Below are positions 32,001 to 41,100 of a stretch of DNA of 64,000 nucleotides, one piece after another. The notes under the pieces were generated by a model. That model had not been told where the DNA came from, ran no database searches, and saw nothing but the letters and a program-made list of their open reading frames with translations. This DNA is from Pristionchus mayeri. Lineage: Eukaryota > Nematoda > Chromadorea > Rhabditida > Neodiplogasteridae. A program made the translations under genes and the position numbers. Positions within the stretch are counted from its first letter, which is position 1, and every line of letters begins with the position of its first letter. The DNA lies in contig BTRK01000005.1 of assembly GCA_036245805.1 (NCBI GenBank), positions 48,347,216-48,411,215 on the forward strand, in the 5' to 3' direction.

Positions 32001-35000
32001 AGACTCGAGGAGAGGATACGTGAGTTGGAGACGCGTATCCCTCCTCCCCTTGACTCGAGCGTAGCCACTGTAGACGATGTTGACATGAACTCCCCCTCGA
32101 CCTCTGCTGCCCCTCCCCTCACTACCAATCCCAATGTCAGCCCCACTTCCTCCCCGACCCCTTCCCCGGAGACTCCCTCTGACCTCGAAAGGAGTGTGGT
32201 CATCGCTCGCCTACCCGTGGATCGCTCTCTCAGCCCGGCAGCACAAGTAAGGAGGGATTTCGATCAAGTAGTCTCTCTCACTGCTCTGACTGGAATCCCA
32301 TGCCTGCCAATCACCGTCTATCGGATGCCGCCTGCTGAGGTTGATTCCCCTCACATCCGATTGACCAAGGTGGTTCTCCCCACCAGAAAGCACGCCTCTC
32401 TCTTCGTAAAGAATGCCAATCGTGTCTCTCGCGATTCGTTCTTCAAGGAAGTGTACATCCGTCCTTCCTACGCTGACAGGGAGGGCTCTCGCCGCAAGAT
32501 TCCCGGTCCTGGCTGTGGTAGAAATGGACCTGATCCCACTCCCTCTGTCAGACCTACCGAACCACCCCGCAGCCAGCAGTCGCGTCCTCAGTCGAACGGA
32601 GCCCCACCTAGGAACAGAACGAGAAGCAGACGTGATTCTGTGTTCACTTCCGCCTCGAATCACAGACCTGATCACCTGAATTCCCGTCCCCGCCCTCTCC
32701 TGAATCAGACCCACCATCGGAACAGCTCCCCTTTCCTTCCCCCCAACGCCTCGAGTGGATATGGAGCCCCTCCCCGTCCATTCTTCTATAGACACATTCC
32801 CAACGTTCCCTTCCTTCATCAGTACCCCACCCCCGATCCGTTCCTTTCCCATGTTTCACACTATGGCACTCCTCCAAACTTCGGAGCCCAGGGAAACTGG
32901 TATTGATTCACCGGCCCAAAAATAATCACGCAGACAGAAACTCACTTTCATTCTCCGCCATTCTTGCCAACTGCCGCTCTGTCCAAAACAAACTACAGTA
33001 TCTTTCACAAACCCTTTCTAAAAAGTATACTATGATTTGCCTCACTGAGACTTGGCTCTCTCCAACATTCCCTACCTCGCTTCTCCTAGGTGACCATGAT
33101 CAGTACTACAATGTGTTCAGAAGAGATAGAAACTCTAGAGGTGGTGGCGTAGCGATCATACTACATTCTTCCATAAGCGCAGCACAGATTGCTGATGAAA
33201 CCGTACCTGAATCCCACGAATTATTAGCAGTCGATGTTGATATAAATGGTGACCTAATTAGGATTGTCTGCGCCTACCGTAATCCCAAAGCAAATACGAT
33301 ACAAACTGCCTCTCTTGCCAAGTCAATTCTTGACCTTTGCTCATGCCCCCAACCAACAATAGTTACTGGCGACTTTAATCTACCCGATATCAACTGGTCA
33401 ATCTTCCCCTCTCCCCAGCCAAAAGCAGTTACCGCTCCCTCCCAATCATTCATTGACCTCTGTAACTCAGCAAAACTTGCCCAATTTGTCAAAGAACCTA
33501 CCAGAAAGGAAAACATCCTTGATTTAGTATTATGTAACCATCCCAGCCTCGTCACCCAAACTGAAGTATGCCCCCCTTTCGAAATGTCTGACCATTCGAC
33601 GGTCGAATTCAAGTTTGCAATGAGTCATTCGGCACCCGCTTTTACTCTGAGGCGCGACTACAGAAATGCAGATTATGACCTCATTAACTCTCAGTTAGCA
33701 AACATCGATTGGACAAGCGCATTTTCGAAAATGTCACATGTGGATCTCATGTACGACCTCTTGATAAGCGTCATTCAAAAATCAATAGAGATCCATGTTC
33801 CATGGACCAAAGTGAGCCTTTCACATGGAAAACTTCCCCCCCATATTGAGCGACTCTTAGGAAAGCGTTTTCAAGCATGGCAGAAATCAATTAATAGCAA
33901 CGATCCGAATGATCAACATGAATTCGAGAACCTAAACAAAAAGTTTCGCAAAGAGTTACAACGGTATCACAAAACCATCGAGAAAAAAGTGATCGAAAGC
34001 GATGATAAGAACAAGTTCTTCCGTTCTATGAAACGTTGTTCTAATAAATCCAAGGGAGTAGAAGGTCTGACGAGAGCTGATGGCACCTTAGTAATGGATG
34101 ACTTAGGCAATGCAAATTTACTTGCCGAAACTTTTGTTAGCGTGTTCACCATCCATGATGGAAAACAGCCAAATAGTCAAGACCTCCCTCAACTTGGTAA
34201 TTACGAAGACCCCCAGTTTCTTAGGCATGAAATCTGTGCCCTTATTGAGAAATGGAAACGCTCCTCCTGTAAAACCCCCGAGAACATTGACCTCACCTTC
34301 ATAAAACGAATTGCCGTACCCATTTCCGAAGCACTTGAAATCATTTTTAGGAACTCCTATCAATCTGGAAAGGTCCCCTCCCATTGGCGACATTCCATAG
34401 TAACACCAGTTAAGAAATCACCCCCCTTTTCCAATCCCCTAAACTACAGGCCCATCTCAATTACATCCTTCTTTTGTCGAGTTTTTGAACACATTTTGTG
34501 CAAATCCATTATCACCCATTGTGAACAATTAGATATTTTCCCCGATGAGCAATACGGATTCCGTAAGAAACGATCGCGTGAACTTCAAATGCTCGAAGTC
34601 CTCGAACACTGGACAGCATCTATTAGTGAAGGGAAACCAGTTGACGTCATCTATTTTGATTTTGCAAAAGCCTTTGATAGAGTCTCCCACCCCAAGCTAA
34701 AACTCAAGCTCACCACCATAGGTCTCTCCGATAATACAGTCAACTGGATAACAGGATATCTCACTCATAGATTATTCCAAGTGAGAGTAAAAGATGCGCT
34801 TTCTACCTCAATGCCTGTAACTAGCGGCGTTCCACAAGGCTCAGTCTTAGGCCCTCTGTTATTTCTTATTTACACCTCAGAAATCCCTTCCCTAGTTCAA
34901 AACCACGGAGTCGTTGCGAGAATGTATGCCGATGACATACAAATATATCGATCCTTTAGAAAGGGAAATTCGCCTGCCCCACTACAAGCTGCGATTGACA

Positions 35001-37673
35001 CTATCGTAAACTGGTCCGAAGAGTGGCAACTCCCCCTTGCTGCGCATAAGTGTAACTCACTGCACCTAGGCAGAGCAAATACAAAGCGAACATATGCTAT
35101 TGGAACCACAACTCTGGAACAAAAAGAAAAAGTGAAAGACCTCGGCTTTGTTATCCAGAAAAACCTCTCATTCTCTGACCATTGTTCTACCGTATCCACT
35201 AAAGGCAAAACTGCATGTCACACTATAGAAGTACTTCTCAAAACGTACTCAATGTATATTAGACCGATTTTAGAAAGCGCTTCCTCCGTCTTCAATCCGT
35301 ACCAAAATAAAGATAAAAAAGAACTCGAAAAAGTACAGAACTACTTCACAAGACGTTTATTTATGCGCTGTTTTAATCATACCTGGGAAAACATGCCCAC
35401 TGCTCTCGCTCGCAACAAGAAACTGGGCATTGAGTCCCTAGAGAAGCGTAGAATAGCGATTGATAAGAGAGTAGCCACAAATCTCATCCGAGGCAAATAT
35501 AGTATTTCCAACCGAAAACCACATTATTTCAAAATCTACTACACTCGAAACGGCATGAACTTCAATAATCCTGGATCGAACCACAACTACAGACACAATA
35601 GCTTCTTTCCAAGAGCGGCAAGGCTTTTAGTAAATACCGAGAATCAAACCAGTTCATCTGAGTAGATCCCCCCGACCCTATTATCCCGATAACCACTCGT
35701 CATTTTAACCGTCATTAATTGCCTATTCTATTTCAATTCTGTGAACGTTATTTCGAACGAAATAGCATAAATATATATATATATATATTTATGTAAATTT
35801 TTATCCGAATATTGTGAAAATTTTGACCAAAATATCTTCATTTTCTTTCAGAATCAGAGAACTGGAGAAGGATCGGAAGAAAGATCGAGAGAGGTGAGGG
35901 AAATAAGTATTCGGTTAGATTTTAGCAACAATGGAACTAAATAAAGTCCACATCCGGAGAGCACCACGTCGAAGCTAATCTTTTTACGGTAGGAAAATGG
36001 AAGTCCACATTTCCAGAATCCAAGAGTTGACGACCAAGCTTGCGAAGTACGAAGGAAAAAAGCAGGCACAGCAGCAGCCGCAGCCCGCTGGCGCGACTTA
36101 TTCTCGCAAGGTTACCGTCAAGATCCATGATATCGGCCGTGAGTGCACATTTGGAAATGATCTCTTCATTCTGACCTAACATCATCAAAAGTATTTCAGA
36201 TCCGAGCAACATCCTTCAGCTGTGCCGTGCGGGCTCGGATCAATGTCAGTTGTTCTTTTCGCATTTTCTGAATTAATAAACGCGTTATTTGTAGTCATGA
36301 TTTCACACAATTTTCTATTAAGAATTTTGATAAATACATTCACCAATGTCTTGGATGAATTATTTACGAAATAACGTGAGATAACATTTAAAATAGAACA
36401 GGAAAATTCATGACGATGAGAATCAATAGTTAATGACTGGATTAAAGGGTCATGAAGTCAGGAGGATCTACTCAGGGGAACTGGTTTCATTCTCGGTATT
36501 TACTAAAAGCCTTGCCGCTCTTGGAAAGAAGCTATTGTGTCTGTAGTTATGATTCGAACCAGGGTTGTTGAAGTTCATGCCGTTTCGCGTGTGGTAAATT
36601 TTGAAATAATGTTGTTTTCGGTTGGATATACTATATTTGCCTCGGATGAGATTTGTGGCTACTCTATCATCAAACGTTATTCTACGCTTCTCTAAGGACT
36701 TATAGAATTGTAATTACCAAAGTTGGCAATTCAAGACAAGCTTGTAAGACCGCTCCCTCCCTAGTCATTGGTTTGCGAAATTAAGCGAGGAGGGAGGCGT
36801 CGAGGTCTCGCTATCCTATCTCAAATTGCCAACAATACTAATGACGAACTTTTTGCAGCGATCTCATTCGAAGCCGCATTCACTACTCTACAAGACAGCT
36901 ATCGCAATTCTGACTGGCAGAAATTCTCTGACATCTGCCTTGTTCGCGGTGATGCAGTGAGTTCTAGCTATCTTGTTTGGAATTGCTAGCAATAGAAATG
37001 ACGAACTTGTTGGCATGCCGTCATAGTTCTGATCCGATCTTGTGCCTTCTTATCTTACCAAATGAAATCTGTACCCCATGTCGTTTCATCCTCCTAATAA
37101 CGATTCTATTCAAAAAAGTGCCGATAAATACGACTTTCTCGTGCAAAAAGCAAATCAGTGTAGGAGTAAAATATTAAGGAGTAGAATAGAAATATCAATT
37201 CTGCATGACCTAAATAACCTTAAATACCGTAAGCCTAAATACATTTCAGCTCTTCCTGTGCGAGTTGTGCGAGGCAATGCTGACTAACGACTCGATCGTT
37301 CAGCATTTCCTCTCTGTGCCGCATCTGGCCAAGGTTTCCAACTAGACTTCGATAAATGATGCCAACTTTTCAATTATTGATAGAATAATAGTTGTTATTG
37401 CTACTTTGAGAACAGGAAGCGTAGTCAATGGTGTGGTGTGCGAGATTCACTACAATCAATTTTTCAAAAGACGCGGAACGATTTATCTACTACAAAACGT
37501 TCATAAATCGCTCCGCGAGCATTTAAAAATTAATAGTAGTAAGTCTCGCACACCACACCATTGACTACGCTTCCTGTTCTCAAAGTATTTCGAAATAACT
37601 AATTCAGGTGCGTGCGAGTGGGGCGGGCGTCTCCAAGGCCGCAGTGCAGTACTGGCATGCACGTTTTTCTTAA
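26094..37673 (+). CDS. Coiled-coil/U1-like zinc-finger tandem family, member D
   Basis: Exons 26094-26129, 26338-26391, 26616-26681, 31120-31180, 31745-31799, 35852-35893, 36017-36138, 36200-36244, 36859-36956, 37250-37333 and 37608-37673 (TAA) join to 242 codons without a break. In order: basic start MAETGRRKDRAK, SUMO-interaction-like VIIIDDDEP, coiled coil (VVELQEKLKKSEDKCQ, RAIHIAGQHLARVEFLENII, then IRELEKDRKKDRE), Gln-rich KKQAQQQPQPAG, ILQLCRAGSDQ and FEAAFTTLQDSY. The finger LCELCEAMLTNDSIVQHFLS-VPH (C-x2-C-x11-H-x5-H) comes next, then the tail VRASGAGVSKAAVQYW. Function is unknown; nucleic-acid or protein binding is inferred from the finger. It has fewer coiled-coil exons than its paralogues. 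Introns 3 and 5 each contain a full-size retrotransposon, yet every exon and splice site is kept, suggesting it is still functional. Confidence 0.75.
26154..26267. mobile_element. 114-bp MITE in intron 1 of gene D
   Basis: Inverted ends GGGTT...CAAGGTAGCGAGAC and complement GGTAGCCAGACCGCTAC. The same family recurs at 36722-36833 (gene D) and 51882-51992 (gene G). Confidence 0.65.
26890..29752 (-). pseudogene. Element B ORF2 (endonuclease-reverse transcriptase), frameshifted
   Basis: The endonuclease start (SVFYANARSIRCKSPQLSFL) lies in one frame from 29752. Around 29575 it shifts, with loss of the LTETWL block, into a frame with GRGGGVACLVHN and GDFNFPDIDW. Near 28470-28530 it shifts again to the reverse transcriptase (DFRKAFDSIDH, GVPQGSCLGPLLF, YADD). 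Near 27540 a third shift leads to NLEYCSIIWNP and the C-terminus at 26890. It is the same protein as element A ORF2 but cannot be made from this copy. Confidence 0.85.
29786..30703 (-). CDS. Element B ORF1 protein
   Basis: 305 codons. It is homologous to element A ORF1: central VVIGFKE, then LVVYSGSETVRKAWDEKK, RHPPDRTP and SIRSKPGRPTPF, with an N-terminal heptad-like region (VDALSVKVDKLLLAMTEVK). The retained open frame beside a broken ORF2 may be chance or recent decay. Inferred to bind element RNA. The first 14 residues precede a second Met in a context matching the start of A ORF1 (MSQPTP/MSQLTP), so that second Met is the likelier start. Confidence 0.75.
   Translation of the reverse strand: MGQFLRFSPLGAMSQLTPKNPLPTKAALPDAARGVRYATQCSVDALSVKVDKLLLAMTEVKSLLSSLSLANPPSSPASLAPALDVARVVYESCARVISDKAEYEDKESRAVVIGFKELENPTEGLAADEKLIADLVVYSGSETVRKAWDEKKISYHRHPPDRTPSARPLKICCPDKSTRDALLSSIRSKPGRPTPFRDTRAFIRKEPTQLMMEKEARAEATKRNLAANKIVCGVRDFAIINYRISRPLPPHYGLSRISQSSAADSHHSGPVRVSPGAHSAASTPSTPDPTPVVPPRVNHVSTTRG
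30924..31097. repeat. Short inverted repeat upstream of exon 4 of gene D
   Basis: CAACTCAGAAAAACGAC at the left is complemented by GTCGTTTTTCTCAG at the right. In between are repeats of CTCAGAAAT and TCCTCAAATA. Probably a decayed MITE. The exon 4 acceptor begins only 20 bases later. Confidence 0.5.
31430..31620. repeat. tRNA-derived inverted pair (SINE-like)
   Basis: On the plus strand a box A-like TGGCCTAGTGG (31435) and a box B-like GGTTCGAGTCC (31481) are spaced as in a tRNA gene. On the minus strand a second box B-like GGTTCGAATCC reads from about 31600. The two halves pair as an inverted repeat (GTGAC...GCCAAGCTT against AAGCTTGGCAGAGGTGAC). The acceptor stem does not pair, so neither half is a working tRNA. 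Confidence 0.55.
31869..32906 (+). CDS. Element C ORF1 protein
   Basis: 345 codons. The N-terminus has a short KKRKY basic block and a heptad stretch (LSNKIEQEQQYSRRLEERIR). A region with VVIARLPVDRSLSPAAQVRRD and TRKHASLFVKNANR resembles the RRM-like part of CR1-type ORF1 proteins. The C-terminal third is rich in Pro, Arg, Asn and Ser. It overlaps the next ORF by four bases (TTGA), which suggests stop-restart or frameshift translation. The RNA-binding role is inferred from position and composition. Confidence 0.75.
   Translation: MSLSPTASPLAKKRKYTVTGSLEGVLQFCLSLSNKIEQEQQYSRRLEERIRELETRIPPPLDSSVATVDDVDMNSPSTSAAPPLTTNPNVSPTSSPTPSPETPSDLERSVVIARLPVDRSLSPAAQVRRDFDQVVSLTALTGIPCLPITVYRMPPAEVDSPHIRLTKVVLPTRKHASLFVKNANRVSRDSFFKEVYIRPSYADREGSRRKIPGPGCGRNGPDPTPSVRPTEPPRSQQSRPQSNGAPPRNRTRSRRDSVFTSASNHRPDHLNSRPRPLLNQTHHRNSSPFLPPNASSGYGAPPRPFFYRHIPNVPFLHQYPTPDPFLSHVSHYGTPPNFGAQGNWY
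32903..35665 (+). CDS. Element C ORF2: AP endonuclease-reverse transcriptase
   Basis: 920 codons, starting at a TTG or an internal ATG. Endonuclease blocks: ILANCRSVQNK, LTETWLSP, RRDRNSRGGGVAI, GDFNLPDINW (about residue 155) and MSDHSTVEF. Reverse transcriptase blocks: LNYRPISITS, YFDFAKAFDRVSHPK (about 585), SGVPQGSVLGPLLFL (about 640) and the catalytic YADD (about 674). The C-terminus has KVQNYFTRRLFMR. This is the classic order of CR1/jockey elements. No frame break is present across 2.76 kb. Confidence 0.92.
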   Translation: MIHRPKNNHADRNSLSFSAILANCRSVQNKLQYLSQTLSKKYTMICLTETWLSPTFPTSLLLGDHDQYYNVFRRDRNSRGGGVAIILHSSISAAQIADETVPESHELLAVDVDINGDLIRIVCAYRNPKANTIQTASLAKSILDLCSCPQPTIVTGDFNLPDINWSIFPSPQPKAVTAPSQSFIDLCNSAKLAQFVKEPTRKENILDLVLCNHPSLVTQTEVCPPFEMSDHSTVEFKFAMSHSAPAFTLRRDYRNADYDLINSQLANIDWTSAFSKMSHVDLMYDLLISVIQKSIEIHVPWTKVSLSHGKLPPHIERLLGKRFQAWQKSINSNDPNDQHEFENLNKKFRKELQRYHKTIEKKVIESDDKNKFFRSMKRCSNKSKGVEGLTRADGTLVMDDLGNANLLAETFVSVFTIHDGKQPNSQDLPQLGNYEDPQFLRHEICALIEKWKRSSCKTPENIDLTFIKRIAVPISEALEIIFRNSYQSGKVPSHWRHSIVTPVKKSPPFSNPLNYRPISITSFFCRVFEHILCKSIITHCEQLDIFPDEQYGFRKKRSRELQMLEVLEHWTASISEGKPVDVIYFDFAKAFDRVSHPKLKLKLTTIGLSDNTVNWITGYLTHRLFQVRVKDALSTSMPVTSGVPQGSVLGPLLFLIYTSEIPSLVQNHGVVARMYADDIQIYRSFRKGNSPAPLQAAIDTIVNWSEEWQLPLAAHKCNSLHLGRANTKRTYAIGTTTLEQKEKVKDLGFVIQKNLSFSDHCSTVSTKGKTACHTIEVLLKTYSMYIRPILESASSVFNPYQNKDKKELEKVQNYFTRRLFMRCFNHTWENMPTALARNKKLGIESLEKRRIAIDKRVATNLIRGKYSISNRKPHYFKIYYTRNGMNFNNPGSNHNYRHNSFFPRAARLLVNTENQTSSSE
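36360..36700 (-). mobile_element. 5'-truncated copy of an element C relative
   Basis: The minus strand encodes the C-terminal end of an element C-like ORF2 (YTRNGMNFNNPGSNHNYRHN, then SFFPRAARLLVNTEN) and the 3' UTR. It lies in the intron before exon 36859 of gene D, in the opposite direction to element C. A typical dead-on-arrival insertion. Confidence 0.8.
36722..36833. mobile_element. 112-bp MITE, second copy in gene D
   Basis: Inverted ends GTTGGCAATTCAAGACAAG and GTTGGCAATTTGAGATAGGA. Same family as 26154-26267 and 51882-51992. It ends 25 bases before the exon at 36859. Confidence 0.65.
37402..37587. mobile_element. 186-bp fold-back MITE, last intron of gene D
   Basis: TACTTTGAGAACAGGAAGCG ... 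CTTCCTGTTCTCAAAGTA with GTAGTCAATGGTGTGGTGTG on both sides. It is a diverged relative of the MITEs at 7733 and 8572, with TA at each end. Confidence 0.8.
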
Positions 37674-38158
37674 TGCTTGAGGCTTTTCCCCATCTGTATT
37701 TCCAGGGTCGTGAAATACAAGTTATGAAAAGAAATATTTTATTTAGTTAAACATTGCAGAACACGCTGCGTCAGGCTGCGAGGAAATAACTCTGAGATGA
37801 GCAACACCAGGACGGAAATGAAATCTTAGAGTCACCTTAGACGTTTCCGTTTCTATTGATATGTTGTCGAATCGCTTTTTTATCACTGTGAAATTATCTA
37901 AGTTTAAGTTTTTCAGTTTGATTACATGTTTAATGGTTGGTGATCTAAATTGATAAATGTTGTTGTTGCTTAAAATGAAGTTAGTTTATAATTAAAGGTG
38001 TTGCTTCTGCATCGTCGATACAGTACCTGTCACGATTTAGTTTCGCCCGTTTCGCAAAGGATCTTCATAGATATGATTTTAAATATCATCCGTAACTGGA
38101 TTTGAAATTAGAACCCAATCTTTTCAGTAACTGAGCAGCCGTCGCGAGCATATGGAGA
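37674..38158. promoter_or_regulatory. Upstream region of gene E with conserved element at 38012-38030
   Basis: TCGTCGATACAGTACCT at 38013 matches TCGTCGGTACAGTATCT at 44785 (gene F) and TCGTCGATACAGTATCT at 50943 (gene G). It lies ~130 bp before the ATG of E. A TTTTCAG at 38121-38127, about 30 bases before the ATG, is a candidate spliced-leader acceptor. The rest shows nothing recognisable. Confidence 0.5.
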
Positions 38159-41100
38159 ATGAAGCGTGCTGCTAAAACCCCTCAAATCAAGGTTATTTTT
38201 AATTTCATTCTTGTCTCTGTCAGTCGTCGTGAGCGGTCCCTCCCCATTTTTTTCCGATTGGGAGGCGACTTTTCCCTCCCTTTTCGTCCATCTACTGACA
38301 TCAAGACTCAAGAATCCCTCCCCAGTCCCTGGCAAGACTTCGGAGGTATCAGCCACGGATCTCGAATATGGAAGGAGTCGTTTCAAGATGGACATCAAGG
38401 TATCGAAGGTGTCCTCTTTATAACTTCTAAGGAGGACTGGCCATCCGGGATGCAAGATTCAAGAAGAATACGATCTCGGTAGCGACTAGTCTAAGGGAAG
38501 AATGCAAGCGCCTAAAGAGGAGAGGCGGTCCGACTTCATGCGAAACTTTCCACATGCTCAAGAGAGATGTGTCAAGTGACAACGAACGATTCAAAAGAAG
38601 ATGAATGAGTCCAAAGATCCAACCCCTTCCCACCCCCCCCCCTCGTCGATGGCAGAAGGCGCCAGAGTCCTTCCCTTACCTTACACCCCCACATGCCTTG
38701 ACATGTATAAAATCTATCTTAATCTATCTATATCTAATTTATCTCGTCTGATCCTTCTCAAATGTCGATACAGAAGTGAAATTGATTTTTTTCGTTGTCA
38801 ATTGATGCCCGATTATTTTGTCAAATTTCATTTTTAGAAAGAAACAATCACCATCGACGATGATCCACCAGCCATTAATGGACAGCCGATTTCGAAGATT
38901 GTCAAGAGATAAGAGGTTCTTTTTAAGGCAATATAAGCAGTAAAATATTGTTAAACTTTTCTCATCCAATAATGTTGCATATTGCAGAAGTAGAAAACCC
39001 CGATTTTCTTTCAGCCTCCTGTCCTTCCATCTCCTTCCCACAGTGTGGCTGAGCTACAAGAGAAACTGAAGAAGTCTGAGAATAAGTGCCAGGTAGTTAT
39101 ATTTTTGATGTTGTGCTATTCGGATAGTGCTCAGCTCACTCATACAACAGGTGCTGGTTTGGGCAGTGGTTTATTATCCACTTAATATTATTTAAGCGCA
39201 CTGTTGCAATATTTGTTATTATTTGAACCCGTTTAAATTATTAACTCCGTTTCAGCGCGCTATCCACATCGCCGGCCAGCATCTAGAACGCGTGGAGCAC
39301 CTCGAAAGACTCATCGGTTCGCATTTCTGTTTTTATTTGGTTCCTTCGATACTTTATCTTGTCAGTAACATTGTTTCTTTACTGATAATTATTTGTTATG
39401 AAAATCTCTTTATTAGTTGCTATTATTATTAATTAATTGCATTATTATTATTAATTATTATTATTGCTATTATTATTAATTAATTATTATTAATATTAAT
39501 TGCAGACGAGAAGCGGAATATCTCTCAGGATGCGAAAGATGCGAAGGTGGAGGAACTAGAGAGCAAGTAATATTTACATTTTATGCCGGAAAAAACTTTT
39601 AACAACTGTGATTCAGAGTCAGCACATTGACGAATGACCTGGAGACCGAGAGGCAGCGAGGGTACGAAGAATGGAAGCGAAACCAGGAATTGTGAGCACT
39701 TTCCGACTTCTGTAATAGGCTCCGCCTTTGCTCCACCTCAAGCACCTCCCTTATCATAAGATTGCTTAGGGTGTGACTTCACCTACTAGGATGTAGGAAA
39801 GTCTTGAATCGTGACCTGAACTCTTAATAATATCTTTGACGTTGTGATGGTTCTGGAATTAAATGGTATATGTTAATGAAACAAGTTTCAGCATTGACTA
39901 TCTGTCGAAGCAATTGGAGGAAGAGAGAAGAAGGGGAAGGGAGAGCCGGATCGTACAGTATGAGAGGTCAGTTAAAGCAACATAAGCTATTTTAAGAGGC
40001 ACGTAACACAGAACATGTTTTTTTTCAGTACCACAAACGGAGACATTCGAGGAGTCGTGGGGAATCTTACAAGAGAAAGAGAAAGGTTAGTGGAGTTACA
40101 GGAAAGCTTCGCTGGTCATTTTTTTCAATATTTGGTTCAGAAACGGCCTCTTAATGGATCAGATGGAACAAGAGAGAATAAATGTGCAGATCGAACAGAG
40201 CAGAGCCCATGAAGTCCACCTAAGAGATCGAGCGAAGTGAGATTTCATTTTTAGAGCCAAGCTTTAATTTTTGAAATGTGGTCTGAAGTTTTGCATGTTG
40301 AGAGTTTGTCTGTCGGACAGATATATCTGAATTTGCTTGTTTTCTTTTATTATATAGTCATAATTCTCATGTTTCTGCAGAATCGGAGAGATGGAAGTCG
40401 AGGTGTTGAACCTGAAGGAGGAACTCTCGTATTGGAAAATGGAGCACGAGAAAGATCGCCAGAGGTGAGAAATCGCGTACTGTTTGATACTAGCATTTCT
40501 GAAGTGTAAATTTGCGCAAGTGATTGAAAAATGGTGAAAATGATGCCGTAGATCATATATATTAGGTTGTCTCAAAAGTTTCTGACTTTTTTTTTCAAGT
40601 GTGCTCCCGTCACCATCGGATGTTTCAATTTTCCTTTTAGCATGAGTTAGGGTCTATGTCGCGTAATACTATCATGCATTTAAATAAAAAATATGATGCG
40701 TGGTATGAGAGAAATGAATTATTTTTGCCGAAATGACGAAATATGCCTATTTTTGCGCATTTTTCTGATGATGAATTCTCAAAAAGGATTGCCATGTTGA
40801 TTCTGCCTGATCAATGAGTGATAGTCCAAGGACTAATTGTTCAGATATCGTCGTAAAATACGGAAATCAATGCTTGCTTGGAATGGGAGGTTGAGAAAAC
40901 GTCATATTTTAATGCTTAAGATTGAACTTCCACATTCCACTAAGCTAAACTCAGTAACCGATGGTATATCAAATATCTCCGAATTCTAGTAATTTATTTA
41001 TTGGGGATAGTACTTCACAAATCACCGCAAATGAGCTATATCGAATCCTCAACACAAATTCAGGATCTATTGATGCTACTTCGTGAATTGCCAGCTAGTG

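Larger units (their letters stand above)
31802..35800 (+). mobile_element. Non-LTR retrotransposon C, full length, open ORFs
   Basis: Inserted sense-wise in intron 5 of gene D. It has a short 5' leader, ORF1 (31869-32906), an overlapping ORF2 (32903-35665) and a 3' UTR ending AATAGCATAAATATAT with an AT-rich microsatellite. Two 5'-truncated relatives lie at 36360-36700 and 47634-47805, and their shared 3' sequence GTTATTTCG...AATAGCATAAATA fixes the 3' end. It differs clearly from family A/B in sequence and tail. Both ORFs are open, so it may be a recent insertion. Confidence 0.85.
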
